A stretch of 37,991 bases of DNA from Syntrophaceae bacterium (GCA_016927935.1 JAFGLS010000051.1:1-37991); one strand, 5' to 3'. Numbered from the stretch's first letter, positions 1-8,176 are shown. The notes: generated by a model from the letters alone, not told the origin. A program made the numbers and translations.

Positions 1-5
1 GGCCA

Positions 6-1196
6 TTGAAGCGCTGGGAGAAAGAAGTGAGCGCAAATAAAAACATCTTTTTCAACAGGCTAATCTGGGAAAAGATACCCTTCATTATCCTGACGATTAT
101 TTCCGGTATTATAACATTCTGGGCTCAATATAAAACCGGTGCAATTATATCCATTAATTATTTACATTTCTCTGCACGTATTGATAACGCAATCACTTCT
201 TATGTTTATTATTTAAAGAAAATGTTCTGGCCTGTCGATCTCATAGTATTTTACCCCTATATATATCCTCTTTTTTTATGGCACATATTATTTTCCTGTT
301 TAATTTTAATTGGAATTACTGCAACTATTATTTACTTTTTAAAGAAAAAGCCTTTTCTATTTACAGGCTGGTTTTGGTATTTAGGAACATTATTCCCAGT
401 TATTGGTTTGGTACAAATTGGGACACAATCAATGGCTGATCGTTATACATATCTATCCTCTATAGGAATTGCTATTATATTAGCCTGGGGCATTCCGTCT
501 TTGATTGAAAGTGAAAAAATCAGAAAAATAATTTTATTCCCGATGGCGATTTTCGTTCTTACGATCCTAATCTTTATAACATGGAAACAATGTGGCTATT
601 GGAAAAACGGGGTTGAACTTTGGAATCATGCTTTAAAGGTAACAAAAAATAGCGTTGAGACTCGAAATAACTTGGGATTTGTTATGTTTACTGAAAAAAA
701 TATTGAAGAGACATTTCATAATAAGGAAGCACTGAACATAAAACAGGATAGTTTTTTATATTATAACAGAGGCAATGCTTACGCTGAAAAGGGCCAATAC
801 CAGACGGCGGTTGAGGACTATGATGAGGCTATTCGATTGCAACCAAATTTTGCTTCAGCTTATTTTAATAGAGGTAATACTTACAAAAATCTTGGCCAAT
901 ACAGATTGGCTATTACAGATTATAACAATACTATACATCTAAGTCCTGATTATTTCGTAGCCTATAACTACAGGGGGTTTGCTTATGGTAAGCTTGGCCA
1001 GTATGAGTTAGCTCTTGAAAACTTCAACAAAGCAATTAGTCTTAAACCGGATTATGCATCTGCCTACAACAACAGAGGATTTACTTATTTACTACAGGAT
1101 AAAATAACAAGGGGCTGTCATGATGCGCAAAAAGCGTGTGCATTGGGGAAATGCCATGCGCTGGAATGGGGTAAAAATAAGGGACTGTGCCGTTAA
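6..1196 (+). CDS. TPR membrane protein (O-GlcNAc-transferase-like / TMTC-like), 5' end outside window
   Basis: The reading frame is open to the left edge, so the N-terminus lies outside the window; the TTG at position 6 is only the first possible start. The visible 396 residues hold about five hydrophobic helices (roughly residues 24-42, 92-110, 120-140, 148-165, 175-192), with the segment FWPVDLIVFYPY and the motif QSMADRYTY that recur in membrane-bound TPR proteins of deltaproteobacteria. From about residue 248 come three clear tetratricopeptide repeats (pattern YYNRGNAYAEKGQYQTAVED), a partial fourth, and a short Cys-containing tail. The family resembles eukaryotic TMTC proteins and the membrane half of bacterial glycosyltransferase-like proteins; TPRs bind other proteins. 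The actual activity is unknown. A decayed N-terminal piece of the same family lies at 13596-13766. The gene ends at a T-rich hairpin shared with the convergent HD-GYP gene. Confidence 0.8.
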   Translation: MKRWEKEVSANKNIFFNRLIWEKIPFIILTIISGIITFWAQYKTGAIISINYLHFSARIDNAITSYVYYLKKMFWPVDLIVFYPYIYPLFLWHILFSCLILIGITATIIYFLKKKPFLFTGWFWYLGTLFPVIGLVQIGTQSMADRYTYLSSIGIAIILAWGIPSLIESEKIRKIILFPMAIFVLTILIFITWKQCGYWKNGVELWNHALKVTKNSVETRNNLGFVMFTEKNIEETFHNKEALNIKQDSFLYYNRGNAYAEKGQYQTAVEDYDEAIRLQPNFASAYFNRGNTYKNLGQYRLAITDYNNTIHLSPDYFVAYNYRGFAYGKLGQYELALENFNKAISLKPDYASAYNNRGFTYLLQDKITRGCHDAQKACALGKCHALEWGKNKGLCR

Positions 1197-1208
1197 ATTA
1201 AATAATTT

Positions 1209-1232
1209 CCTTAATTTAAGGTAAATTTTTTT
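1209..1232 (+). terminator. Putative intrinsic terminator after the TPR gene
   Basis: CCTTA (1209-1213), loop ATT, TAAGG (1217-1221), then a T-rich run to 1232. The stem is short and AT-rich and overlaps the stop codon of the convergent HD-GYP gene, so it is only a weak candidate. Confidence 0.35.
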
Positions 1233-2617
1233 GTTTGAAATAATTTTAGGCAGGCATCCACAACATTTGCGTCATAGAGGATACCTCTATTCTTGAAAAT
1301 TTCATCCAGCGCAAAATTAATTCCCAATGTTGGCCGATATGGGCGGTGAGAAGCGATTGCATCAACAACATCGGCAACAGCCAGGATGCGAGCCTCCAGT
1401 GAAATTTCTTCTCCTCTAAGTTTTTGTGGATAGCCTGACCCATCTATTCGCTCATGGTGCTCGATGACCATTCTAGCAATGGGCCAGGGGAATTCGATGT
1501 CATTAAGAATGTCATAGCCGGACTGAGCATGAGCTTTTATTATATTTAATTCAATATTTGTCAATTTTCTCGACTTGCTCAGAAGTTCCGCTGGAACAGA
1601 TATCTTTCCTATATCGTGAATGATGCCGGCAACACGAATACCCTCGATCTGATCTTTAGAAAGACCCATTTCTCCGGCAATAGCACGGGCAAGGTTGGCC
1701 ACATTGCGTTGATGGCCAGCCGTGTAGGGATCTCTTGTTTCCACTATGGAAGCTATCGCACGAACGGTACCACCAAGAGCATTTCTCAGTCGTGCTACGC
1801 TCTCTTTTCTTTCTGTGATATCTTCAATAATTCCCTCATAATAAAGAACTTGACCTTTCTCATTACGAACTGCACGCATAGTCCGGGAAACCCAAATAAT
1901 GCGGCCATCTTTCCTGTAGAACTGAACTTCGCGGTTTCTGGCAAATCCTTGTTGTTCTATCATTTGGAGAAGTTTTTTGCGTTCCTCAGGATCGACATAT
2001 AGTTGATGAGTGATATCAGTTATGCGGGTGATAAGGTCTCCGGGTGAATCATATCCGAGTATTCGTGCCATGGACTGATTAGCCATGATGAATTTTCCCT
2101 CGGGCGTTGACTGGTAAATGCCTTCCTGGGCATTTTCAAAGATGTTTTTGTATTTTTCTTCAACCTGTTTTCGTTCGGTGATGTCGCGTATAATACCTCT
2201 AAAACCTGTTGGTTTACCTGATAGGTCTTTTTGTAACGATACTGAGGCTTCAATATATCTTTTAGTGCTATCCTTTCTTATAATCTGCCAATCAAATTCT
2301 TTGATGGGCTCTCCAGTTTTGAAAATTTGATTAAACGCCTTAAAAACTTTTTCTGAACTCTCTTTATCCGAAAATTTACTGTAATTCGCGCCGATCAATT
2401 CATCTTTGGAGCATCCTGTCATTCGGCATAATGAATCGTTGAAAAAGGTAAAGTTGCCGGCAAGATCAACTTCAAAACATCCGTCATTAATATTTTCAAT
2501 AAAGGTTCTGTATCTTTCAGCGTTTTGGCGATGTGATTCTTTCGCCCGCTTACTCATGTCGTCAGATTTCTTAGATAATTTTTTGTTTTTACGCACTTTA
2601 TCACTTTTCTTTTTCAT
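1211..2617 (-). CDS. PAS-PAS-HD-GYP cyclic-di-GMP phosphodiesterase
   Basis: 468 residues, with no membrane segment. A lysine-rich N-terminus (1-35) is followed by PAS domain 1 (about 36-150, ending in the PAC-type GIIRDITERK), PAS domain 2 (about 155-272, ending GIIEDITERK) and an HD-GYP domain (about 280-460). The HD-GYP signature is complete: HDIGK at 334-338, HHE at 387-389 and DGSGYP at 392-397. HD-GYP proteins hydrolyse cyclic di-GMP to GMP or pGpG using a metal centre, so this should be a soluble phosphodiesterase whose activity is tuned by signals or partners bound at the PAS domains. The ligand cannot be read from the sequence. It is transcribed alone. Its HD-GYP domain is closely similar to that of the membrane protein at 24375-25736, which suggests duplication with exchange of the sensor part. 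Confidence 0.93.
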   Translation of the reverse strand: MKKKSDKVRKNKKLSKKSDDMSKRAKESHRQNAERYRTFIENINDGCFEVDLAGNFTFFNDSLCRMTGCSKDELIGANYSKFSDKESSEKVFKAFNQIFKTGEPIKEFDWQIIRKDSTKRYIEASVSLQKDLSGKPTGFRGIIRDITERKQVEEKYKNIFENAQEGIYQSTPEGKFIMANQSMARILGYDSPGDLITRITDITHQLYVDPEERKKLLQMIEQQGFARNREVQFYRKDGRIIWVSRTMRAVRNEKGQVLYYEGIIEDITERKESVARLRNALGGTVRAIASIVETRDPYTAGHQRNVANLARAIAGEMGLSKDQIEGIRVAGIIHDIGKISVPAELLSKSRKLTNIELNIIKAHAQSGYDILNDIEFPWPIARMVIEHHERIDGSGYPQKLRGEEISLEARILAVADVVDAIASHRPYRPTLGINFALDEIFKNRGILYDANVVDACLKLFQTKKFTLN

Positions 2618-2715
2618 AATCGTTTTCCTTATATAACGCCGCTTACATAGTGAACGGTTCTGGCTTGAGTCTTCGTTGGGGTATGATTACGTCCAATAAA
2701 AATATAAAAAGAATG

Positions 2716-2749
2716 ATTTTGTGCGTCGATCTGATTTTGATCACAAAAT
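2716..2749. repeat. Inverted repeat upstream of the HD-GYP gene
   Basis: ATTTTGTG (2716-2723) and its exact reverse complement CACAAAAT (2742-2749) lie 18 bases apart, about 100-130 bases upstream of the HD-GYP start, with two GATC sites between them. It could be an operator or a weak hairpin. No regulator can be named. Confidence 0.3.
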
Positions 2750-2798
2750 GTACGATGCGGAATATGTTTAGTACAAATTGAAATGCGGATAGATATTC

Positions 2799-2996
2799 CT
2801 ACTTCTTTCTTTTATTTTTAATTTCTGTAATAGTATCCCTTATTTGTTTAATATCCTTTTTTATTTCCTGTAAAAGCTTTCTTGCACGGGTTCCGGCTGC
2901 ATTCACTGCTTTTTCTCCTTCAAACTTAATTGCTTCAACTGTTACTTGATCTAATTTTTCTTTAAGAGCATTGACCATTTCTGTTACTGTATTCAT
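2799..2996 (-). CDS. Small histone H1-like (Hc1-type) basic protein
   Basis: 65 residues, helical and lysine-rich, with a basic C-terminus (KNKRKK). The segment NAAGTRARKLLQEIKK matches the core of the small Hc1/histone H1-like proteins common in Bacteroidetes and some other bacteria, where the motif is roughly NKAAGTRARK. These proteins are thought to bind DNA and help organise the nucleoid. A strong ribosome site (AAAGGAGG, eight bases before the ATG) supports translation. A paralogue with the same layout is at 16723-16920. A perfect 20-base inverted repeat lies upstream (3041-3060). The gene stands alone between the HD-GYP gene and a coiled-coil protein. The family call rests on the motif by eye; a generic coiled-coil protein is the alternative. 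Confidence 0.65.
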   Translation of the reverse strand: MNTVTEMVNALKEKLDQVTVEAIKFEGEKAVNAAGTRARKLLQEIKKDIKQIRDTITEIKNKRKK

Positions 2997-3040
2997 TCTT
3001 ACTTCCTCCTTTTAAAAAATTGTTTTTATTTGCTGTTGAA

Positions 3041-3060
3041 CCAATATTTCATAATATTGG
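3041..3060. promoter_or_regulatory. Perfect inverted repeat in the leader of the Hc1-like gene
   Basis: CCAATATT (3041-3048), loop TCAT, AATATTGG (3053-3060). It lies about 45 bases upstream of the start codon of the minus-strand Hc1-like gene. It may be a repressor operator or an mRNA hairpin that affects translation. Confidence 0.4.
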
Positions 3061-3291
3061 TAAATTATTTAATTAGTATTTCAGCATTTGTAAAGGATTC
3101 TTTTATTCGTTATTCGGAGATGTATTTATTTTATATTTTCTCCCTTCTGTTTAGACTTAGGGTTTCTTTTGCATAAAAAAATCTAATCTATTTTGCATTA
3201 TAATACGAACATTTGTTTTTTAAAATAAAAAATACAGATTGTATTTATCATTGTTTTCCAAAGACATCGTTTGTCACATTTTGCTTCCCAA

Positions 3292-3576
3292 TTAATTTTT
3301 TTTCTTTTTCCCGTAACTTTTGTTGTATTCTCTTTGTAGTTCGACAAGGTGTTCTCTTCCCCTTTTCAATCCCTCTTTCATTTCTGTTAATTCTTTCTTG
3401 TTAATTTTTAATGAATTTTTGGAATAGAGTAGCAAATTTGTTTTTTGAAATTCCTTATACTTTTTGATTGATTCTTCATAATGATTTATTGCTTTTTCAA
3501 AATTTTTGATTATCTTTTTAGTACTTTTAATAGAACTTTCTAAAAGTTTTTTTCTGTCTTCCTCATAATTAAACAT
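3292..3576 (-). CDS. Small coiled-coil protein of unknown function
   Basis: 94 residues starting MFNYEEDRKK, almost entirely charged helix rich in Lys and Glu, probably a coiled coil, ending in a basic KKKKN tail. It has no membrane segment, cysteine pair or catalytic motif. I place the start at the ATG at 3576 because GGAGG lies six bases upstream; the in-frame TTG two codons earlier overlaps that ribosome site and is unlikely. I do not recognise the family. Length and composition are like small phasin- or nucleoid-type proteins, but no motif supports either. It is preceded by the DUF4845 gene on the same strand with a gap of about 150 bases. Confidence 0.6.
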   Translation of the reverse strand: MFNYEEDRKKLLESSIKSTKKIIKNFEKAINHYEESIKKYKEFQKTNLLLYSKNSLKINKKELTEMKEGLKRGREHLVELQREYNKSYGKKKKN

Positions 3577-3727
3577 TATCAACCTCCCTATTGATTTTAA
3601 CAGTAACTTTTTCTACATTACAACGAAACATGAACGTGACCTTTAAATTTGTTTTTGGCTAAAACCCATTGTTTTTTAAGTTTATCGCTTGCCCGGCTTT
3701 ATATTATTTGCCGTTATAGTAACTGAT

Positions 3728-4123
3728 TTAAAAAGTAGTGTTATGGATTATTGGTATATCAACTGATTCATCAACATTTAAGGTGTAATCCCGATAGTTC
3801 AATATCCGCTCTTTGTACTGATGTTGTACCCTTACAGTAAAAGCGATGTCAGTTCGTGTAACAATGATTTCATTAGCGGTTATTCCTGATATTTTTTTGA
3901 CCTCAAAGCGTTCTAATAAATTTTTTTTTATATTTTCTGGAGTTGAGTTTTTTCCTTGTGCGATTAAATCGGATGCGAGGTTATTCAATGAATTAGTAAT
4001 CTTTAAAGAATTGATATACATTGGTATTATTTTCATTGACGGAATTGCAATAATGATAATAAATATCAATAATAATATCCACCCCATTGCTGTCATCCCG
4101 TTTTGTTTTTTGAGCATGCACAT
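3728..4123 (-). CDS. DUF4845 family membrane protein
   Basis: 131 residues. The N-terminus, KKQNGMTAMGWILLLIFIIIIAIPSMKIIPMYI, is a single membrane helix preceded by a pilin-like RGMT/NGMT motif. The rest is a small soluble domain with the pattern IKKNLLERFEVKKISGITANEI. This matches DUF4845, small inner-membrane proteins often encoded near lepB or type II secretion genes; their function is not established. Here it sits instead between a MORN lipoprotein and a coiled-coil protein. The start may be the M at residue 3 (MLKKQNG) rather than MCML. Confidence 0.75.
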   Translation of the reverse strand: MCMLKKQNGMTAMGWILLLIFIIIIAIPSMKIIPMYINSLKITNSLNNLASDLIAQGKNSTPENIKKNLLERFEVKKISGITANEIIVTRTDIAFTVRVQHQYKERILNYRDYTLNVDESVDIPIIHNTTF

Positions 4124-4169
4124 GATTCCTTCCCCTATTTTTAGGAGTTAGAAAGCCTTTTAACCAAAA

Positions 4170-5018
4170 TCAGTTGCATTTTACAGTGAACCCTACCGGT
4201 TTATTATTCTTAAAATTACCCGTGAACTGTTTGCCATTACTACAAGTGTAAGTTCCCCAACCATTAATTTTGCCGTCAACAAAATCTCCTTCATACTTAT
4301 TGCCGCTGGGAGAGGTAAGAGTTCCTTTCCCATGTAATTTGCCGTTAACAATATTGCCTTCATATTTATTACCATTGGCATCGGTGTAGGATCCTTGTCT
4401 TTGGTATTCACTCATAGTCCTTCGAGGAATGGAAATATTTCCGGAATTCTGTAAAACACAATTTATAGTAAATCCAACTGGTTTATTATTTTCGAAATCA
4501 CCAGTGAACTGCTTACCATTACTACAAGTGTAAGTTCCCATGCCACTCATTTTCCCATCAGCCCAATCACCTTCATATTTATTGCCATTTGCCCAAGTGT
4601 AAGTACCTCTACCATGCGGTTGGCCGTTCACAATATTGCCTTCATATTTAGTGCCATCTGCAAAGGTGAGAATTTCTCTATTATTCGAGTTTTCAGAAAT
4701 TGATTTTACTTCTTTTAAACTCCAACCACGTGCTTCCATACAAAGATTATATATTTCCACATTTATTAAAGCTTCGTCTTCGACATGTCTAAGCTCAGCG
4801 GAGCTATTTGTTCCCTTTGCTTTTGATATCGTTGGCTGTGCTTGTTTCATGCAGTCATATCTATCTTTTGTGAACTGATTCTGTGTAGCATTGGGCTTAG
4901 ACCACACTTTATTTACAGGTTCCGTAGCACAAGCGCCGATAAGTGTAATTATGAACAAGGTGACAATCATAATTATCATCGAAGAATTTTTTTCTTTAAG
5001 CACAACACTTTTTTTCAT
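4170..5018 (-). CDS. Lipoprotein with duplicated MORN-repeat unit
   Basis: 282 residues. The N-terminus is a lipoprotein signal with hydrophobic stretch 14-28 and lipobox IGAC, so Cys30 should be lipidated. Residues 31-115 are a soluble region with paired cysteines. Two copies of a roughly 63-residue block follow (125-187 and 219-281), each made of MORN repeats (KYEGNIVNG, KYEGDWADG, FTGDFENNK) and ending in KPVGFT plus Cys. MORN repeats form beta hairpins that bind lipids, proteins or glycans; in bacterial lipoproteins the role is unknown. A good ribosome site (AGGGGGAAAT) precedes the ATG. Transcription diverges from the ribbon-helix-helix gene at 5389. Confidence 0.85.
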   Translation of the reverse strand: MKKSVVLKEKNSSMIIMIVTLFIITLIGACATEPVNKVWSKPNATQNQFTKDRYDCMKQAQPTISKAKGTNSSAELRHVEDEALINVEIYNLCMEARGWSLKEVKSISENSNNREILTFADGTKYEGNIVNGQPHGRGTYTWANGNKYEGDWADGKMSGMGTYTCSNGKQFTGDFENNKPVGFTINCVLQNSGNISIPRRTMSEYQRQGSYTDANGNKYEGNIVNGKLHGKGTLTSPSGNKYEGDFVDGKINGWGTYTCSNGKQFTGNFKNNKPVGFTVKCN

Positions 5019-5388
5019 ATTTCCCCCTAAAAAATCACATTTTTTGAATAGGTAAAATTTATTATTGAATAATAGAAACTATCGTTTGATAAGATAATCC
5101 TTATGTTAAGGATAATTTTTTTATTTTTTAATGTCAACCTAATATAAAGCATAATATGAAGCATAAAATTTAAGTGTTGGCTGTATGTTTATACATTTAT
5201 TCATATATATTGAATTTAATTAGTATCATTGAATACATATAGCAAAAGCTAAATGCGTCTTTTTCGACAAATATTAAGAGTATATTATTTGGGGAATCTA
5301 TGATATATTTATGACATCAATATGATATACTATCTTATTACATAATTGTAATTACAAGATATCTATGTTATAAAAAAAGAGGTGAATA
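5019..5388. other. Divergent AT-rich intergenic region
   Basis: 370 bases between the MORN lipoprotein (minus) and the RHH/zinc-finger gene (plus). It must hold both promoters. The one clear structure is ATCCTTA (5097-5103), loop TGT, TAAGGAT (5107-5113), followed by a T-rich stretch. It could be an operator for the adjacent DNA-binding protein or a weak terminator. A TATACT box near 5326 is a possible -10 for the plus-strand gene, without a good -35. Confidence 0.4.
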
Positions 5389-5631
5389 ATGGATAAAATA
5401 ACAATGTCAATTAGAGTAACCGCCAATGAGAAAAAGATGCTTATGAAACGGGCGGAAAGGTTGGGTTTGTCGGTTAATAGTCTCATTAGATTTTGGATAA
5501 ATACTGAACCCAATTCTCCAAGGGCATTCGCTAAGAGAACCTGTGGCACCTGTAATGGAACTGGAAAGATTGACGACGTAAATATATGCAAAAAATGTCA
5601 AGGTGCAGGATTTGCGTATATTGAAATATAA
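5389..5631 (+). CDS. Ribbon-helix-helix domain fused to a DnaJ-type zinc finger
   Basis: 80 residues in two parts. Residues 3-37 (ITMSIRVTANEKKMLMKRAE and following) look like a ribbon-helix-helix DNA-binding domain: a beta strand with alternating polar residues, then two helices. Residues 52-74 contain two CxxCxGxG motifs, CGTCNGTG (52-59) and CKKCQGAG (67-74), the pattern of the DnaJ/Hsp40 central zinc finger; the four cysteines would bind one zinc. RHH proteins act as dimers that repress promoters, often their own; the DnaJ finger binds unfolded or partner protein. The fusion suggests a zinc- or protein-responsive regulator. The ribosome site AGAGGTGAATA precedes the ATG. It is a single gene with about 490 bases of mostly empty sequence downstream. 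Confidence 0.8.
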   Translation: MDKITMSIRVTANEKKMLMKRAERLGLSVNSLIRFWINTEPNSPRAFAKRTCGTCNGTGKIDDVNICKKCQGAGFAYIEI

Positions 5632-6119
5632 GTGGTAATTCGTAGCTTTCATGCGCGATGTATCACAGACAAAAAACCAGTGCATAGGTGATTTTAGACA
5701 GCAGACATTGGTAGGACGTAAATCAAAGAACTTAAAAATTTTATGAGAAATTTAAAAAACATTTTAGATGGATATTGTTACAGCATTGCTTATAGACACA
5801 AAAGATTTTCCATCTGGCGAAAAGGCGAGTGCGTGTACACATCCATAATAAAAATTTCTTTCAATGAGAGTAAATTTTTTTGCGCACTGCAGCTTGATGT
5901 TTTTACCTCAACGTTCATAAAAATCATTAGTAGTATTGCTACTGTTATTATAAATTGCTTGATTTTAATGTATTCTTCCATTAAAGAATGTAGTGTTTTT
6001 AAAACGATTAATTTTTTAAACAAACATCAAAAAATAATTGACATGCAAACGCCATTTTCTTTCTTATATGTCCATTAAAATATGTTAATGTTTTATTAAG
6101 AAAAAGCGGAGAAACGATT
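5632..6119. other. Intergenic region with no convincing gene
   Basis: 488 bases between the RHH/zinc-finger gene and paralogue A1. Overlapping reading frames of 111 codons (plus) and 77 codons (minus) exist, but neither has a ribosome site or recognisable domain, and composition is AT-rich throughout. I see no strong hairpin, tRNA or repeat. Confidence 0.4.
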
Positions 6120-6359
6120 ATGATTAAAGTCATTCTTGAAATAAGGGTTAATAACCATGAGGATATACTGAATCAGCGTAACCGCTTTTTTGGACCGATT
6201 ATAACAAAATTTGTTTCTATTGAAGAAAAAGTTGAAGAAGCAATATGCAAAGACCTTGCCGAGAGAATTGTTCCGGAAGTCAAACAAGGTCTCAGAACTG
6301 AAGGTGTTCTTGCTGATGTGTATGTCAGAGCTTTTATAGAGAGACGTGAAAGAGGTTAA
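6120..6359 (+). CDS. Small conserved protein A1 (paralogue of 7880-8116)
   Basis: 79 residues, alpha/beta, no membrane segment. I do not recognise the family. It aligns along its whole length with the protein at 7880-8116: both begin MI[KR][VI] then a strand, share NHE[DE]IL..R..FF, then KVEE.I.KDL.E...P.VK and end in a strand plus a basic RRE/KRE tail. The predicted fold is strand-helix-helix-strand. Conservation of this layout between two copies flanking a lipase gene argues that both are real genes. A ribosome site (GCGGAG, eight bases upstream) supports the ATG. Its function is unknown; a small partner or regulatory subunit of the neighbouring patatin-like protein is a guess from position. 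Confidence 0.75.
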   Translation: MIKVILEIRVNNHEDILNQRNRFFGPIITKFVSIEEKVEEAICKDLAERIVPEVKQGLRTEGVLADVYVRAFIERRERG

Positions 6360-6721
6360 AGATAAAAATATAACCTGTTAAATCGGAACTCTCCATAGTA
6401 TAGAATAAATCAGCCTGTTCATGAGAATTAAGTTTTTTAACCGATAACATATTGCCGTAATTGGAACACTGGTATAATAAAAAATATAACATATGAATTT
6501 GACCCCCGACGTAACATCTCCAAGTCTTGGGCAGGAAATATTTTAAATGTTTTTCTATTAAATTATTTGATTGACTATTTTTTTATTTATTTATAATAAC
6601 TTAAATCAATATTTATAAATAGTGGGCACATGTAAATTTGATTAATAAAAGACTCAAAACGATAATGTAAAATAGTCAAAAAGGAAACAGCTCCAAAATT
6701 TATAAATGGTGGAAGAAGAAA
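6360..6721. other. Intergenic region with a candidate promoter
   Basis: 362 bases before the patatin-like gene. A possible sigma70-type promoter is TTGACT (6571-6576) with TATAAT (6592-6597), but the 15-base spacing is short. The rest is AT-rich without visible genes. Confidence 0.35.
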
Positions 6722-7849
6722 ATGTGGGGAGATAAGAAAAAAGAAGAAAAGAAAGAAGATAAAAAAGAGACAACTGAAGATAATCAGGATATAGAAAAAG
6801 AAGAGGAAGAAAAGAAAAAGAAGAAGAAGTTTACTGTCGGAGTAGCGATGGGGACAGGCGGATTTAGAATGTCGTTTCATGCTGGCTTCATCGATGGACT
6901 GACTAAAATGGGAATTGAGGTTGACCAGTTTGTGGGGACATCTACAGGGGCGCTTTCCGCATTTTTGGGGTCAGTGGGTGTTCCGGGGTATGAATGGCTT
7001 GATGATGTGCCGCCGGTGTGGCATTTTAATATGATAAAACCCGGATTTATCGAGGATTTTATTAAAAATGAGGTAAAGAAAAGGTTGAGCCTAAATAGGC
7101 AATCTGATGAGCCGAGAAAAAAGCAAATATATGAGAGTATGAACTCAAAAATGAGACTCATTGCCGCCGACTTTCCCGGTTTGGATGCAAAAGTTTTCGA
7201 TAGTTATAAGAGCATGAGTGATGTGGCAATGAAGATTATAGCGGCTACATCAATACCTTATCAGACAAAGTTTCCAGTGAAAGTAAATGCCGATTATTAT
7301 ATAGATGGTTTTTTTGCCACGTTATTTCCATATGAATTGCCTATGAGGTTTCTCGAAACGGATATAAAAATATCCCTGAGGGTTGTACCGCCATATTTGA
7401 AGCTAAATATACCTAATATTAGAATAATGGAATTTGTTCCCAAAGTTTATAAATACAATTTATTACAAGGTGTATTACCTCTCGCGTGGATGATAGAAGA
7501 TATGTATCGTGACGGGTACAGACAGGCTCTGCATTCGAGGATAGAAAGGATGCTGGGCATGAAATGGGTGGAGAAAAGGTCAGACGAAACGAGAAGGCGC
7601 GAAGATGAAGATGAAGATGTAGATGTAGATGTAGGTATGAAGAGGCGTGAAAGACGTGATAGACGTGAAGAGGATTATGACAGAGGGGATGGCCGATACG
7701 CAGACGAAAGAAGGGAAAGAAGCACGAGGCGAAAGATAAAATTAGGCCTTATTGATGAGGGTGACGAGGACGGAGGAGGCGTTTTCAATTTTCTGAAGAG
7801 AAAAGGCAGATCCTTTTTAGATGAAGAAGATGAGATGGATGAATTATAA
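6722..7849 (+). CDS. Patatin-like phospholipase/acyl hydrolase with charged tails
   Basis: 375 residues. Residues 1-36 are an almost pure Lys/Glu/Asp tail. The patatin domain spans about 37-290. It has the oxyanion-hole glycine loop GTGGFR (44-49), the nucleophile elbow GTSTG with Ser74, and the catalytic Asp195 in DGF (usually DGG or DGA). The Ser-Asp dyad should hydrolyse acyl esters in phospholipids or neutral lipids. Residues 290-375 are a disordered Arg/Glu/Asp tail containing a DED/DVD run coded by a hexamer DNA repeat. No signal peptide or membrane helix is visible, so it should act in the cytoplasm, perhaps at a membrane or granule surface. It is 30 bases upstream of A2 and in an apparent operon with the phasin-like gene. 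Intracellular polyester or lipid mobilisation is possible but unproven. Confidence 0.87.
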   Translation: MWGDKKKEEKKEDKKETTEDNQDIEKEEEEKKKKKKFTVGVAMGTGGFRMSFHAGFIDGLTKMGIEVDQFVGTSTGALSAFLGSVGVPGYEWLDDVPPVWHFNMIKPGFIEDFIKNEVKKRLSLNRQSDEPRKKQIYESMNSKMRLIAADFPGLDAKVFDSYKSMSDVAMKIIAATSIPYQTKFPVKVNADYYIDGFFATLFPYELPMRFLETDIKISLRVVPPYLKLNIPNIRIMEFVPKVYKYNLLQGVLPLAWMIEDMYRDGYRQALHSRIERMLGMKWVEKRSDETRRREDEDEDVDVDVGMKRRERRDRREEDYDRGDGRYADERRERSTRRKIKLGLIDEGDEDGGGVFNFLKRKGRSFLDEEDEMDEL

Positions 7850-7879
7850 ACATAATGACTGATTTAAGTGGTAAAAATA

Positions 7880-8116
7880 ATGATTAGAATTGCTGTGGAA
7901 GTAAAAGTACAAAATCATGAGGAAATACTTAAAGATCGAGATGGTTTTTTTCCGACATTATTTGCGAAAATAGTAACGGGAGATATGGAAGTAAAGGTTG
8001 AAGAAGAAATCGGCAAGGATTTAGTGGAAAAGCTACTGCCAACAGTTAAGAAAATTCTGCAATCTCAAAAAGTAAAAGCTAAAGCTATCGTGTATGTTGA
8101 AAAACGTGAAGAATGA
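7880..8116 (+). CDS. Small conserved protein A2 (paralogue of 6120-6359)
   Basis: 78 residues starting MIRIAVEVKV. I chose the ATG at 7880 rather than the GTG four codons upstream because it aligns exactly with the start of A1 at 6120. Shared positions include NHEEIL, the FF pair, KVEEEIGKDL and the terminal KRE. No known domain is recognised. It lies 30 bases after the patatin-like gene and 60 bases before the phasin-like gene, so it is very likely cotranscribed with both. The two A proteins bracket the lipase gene, which suggests duplication and a functional link to it. Confidence 0.78.
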   Translation: MIRIAVEVKVQNHEEILKDRDGFFPTLFAKIVTGDMEVKVEEEIGKDLVEKLLPTVKKILQSQKVKAKAIVYVEKREE

Positions 8117-8176
8117 GGATTACAACAACGCGGAGAGTGAAGTTTAAAAAATATTATTAAAAGGAGGAGGTTCAAA

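Noticed and set aside
5743-6078. A 111-codon frame (plus) and a 77-codon antisense frame inside 5790-6023
   Set aside because: Neither has a ribosome site or domain. Each may arise by chance in AT-rich DNA, and they overlap each other.
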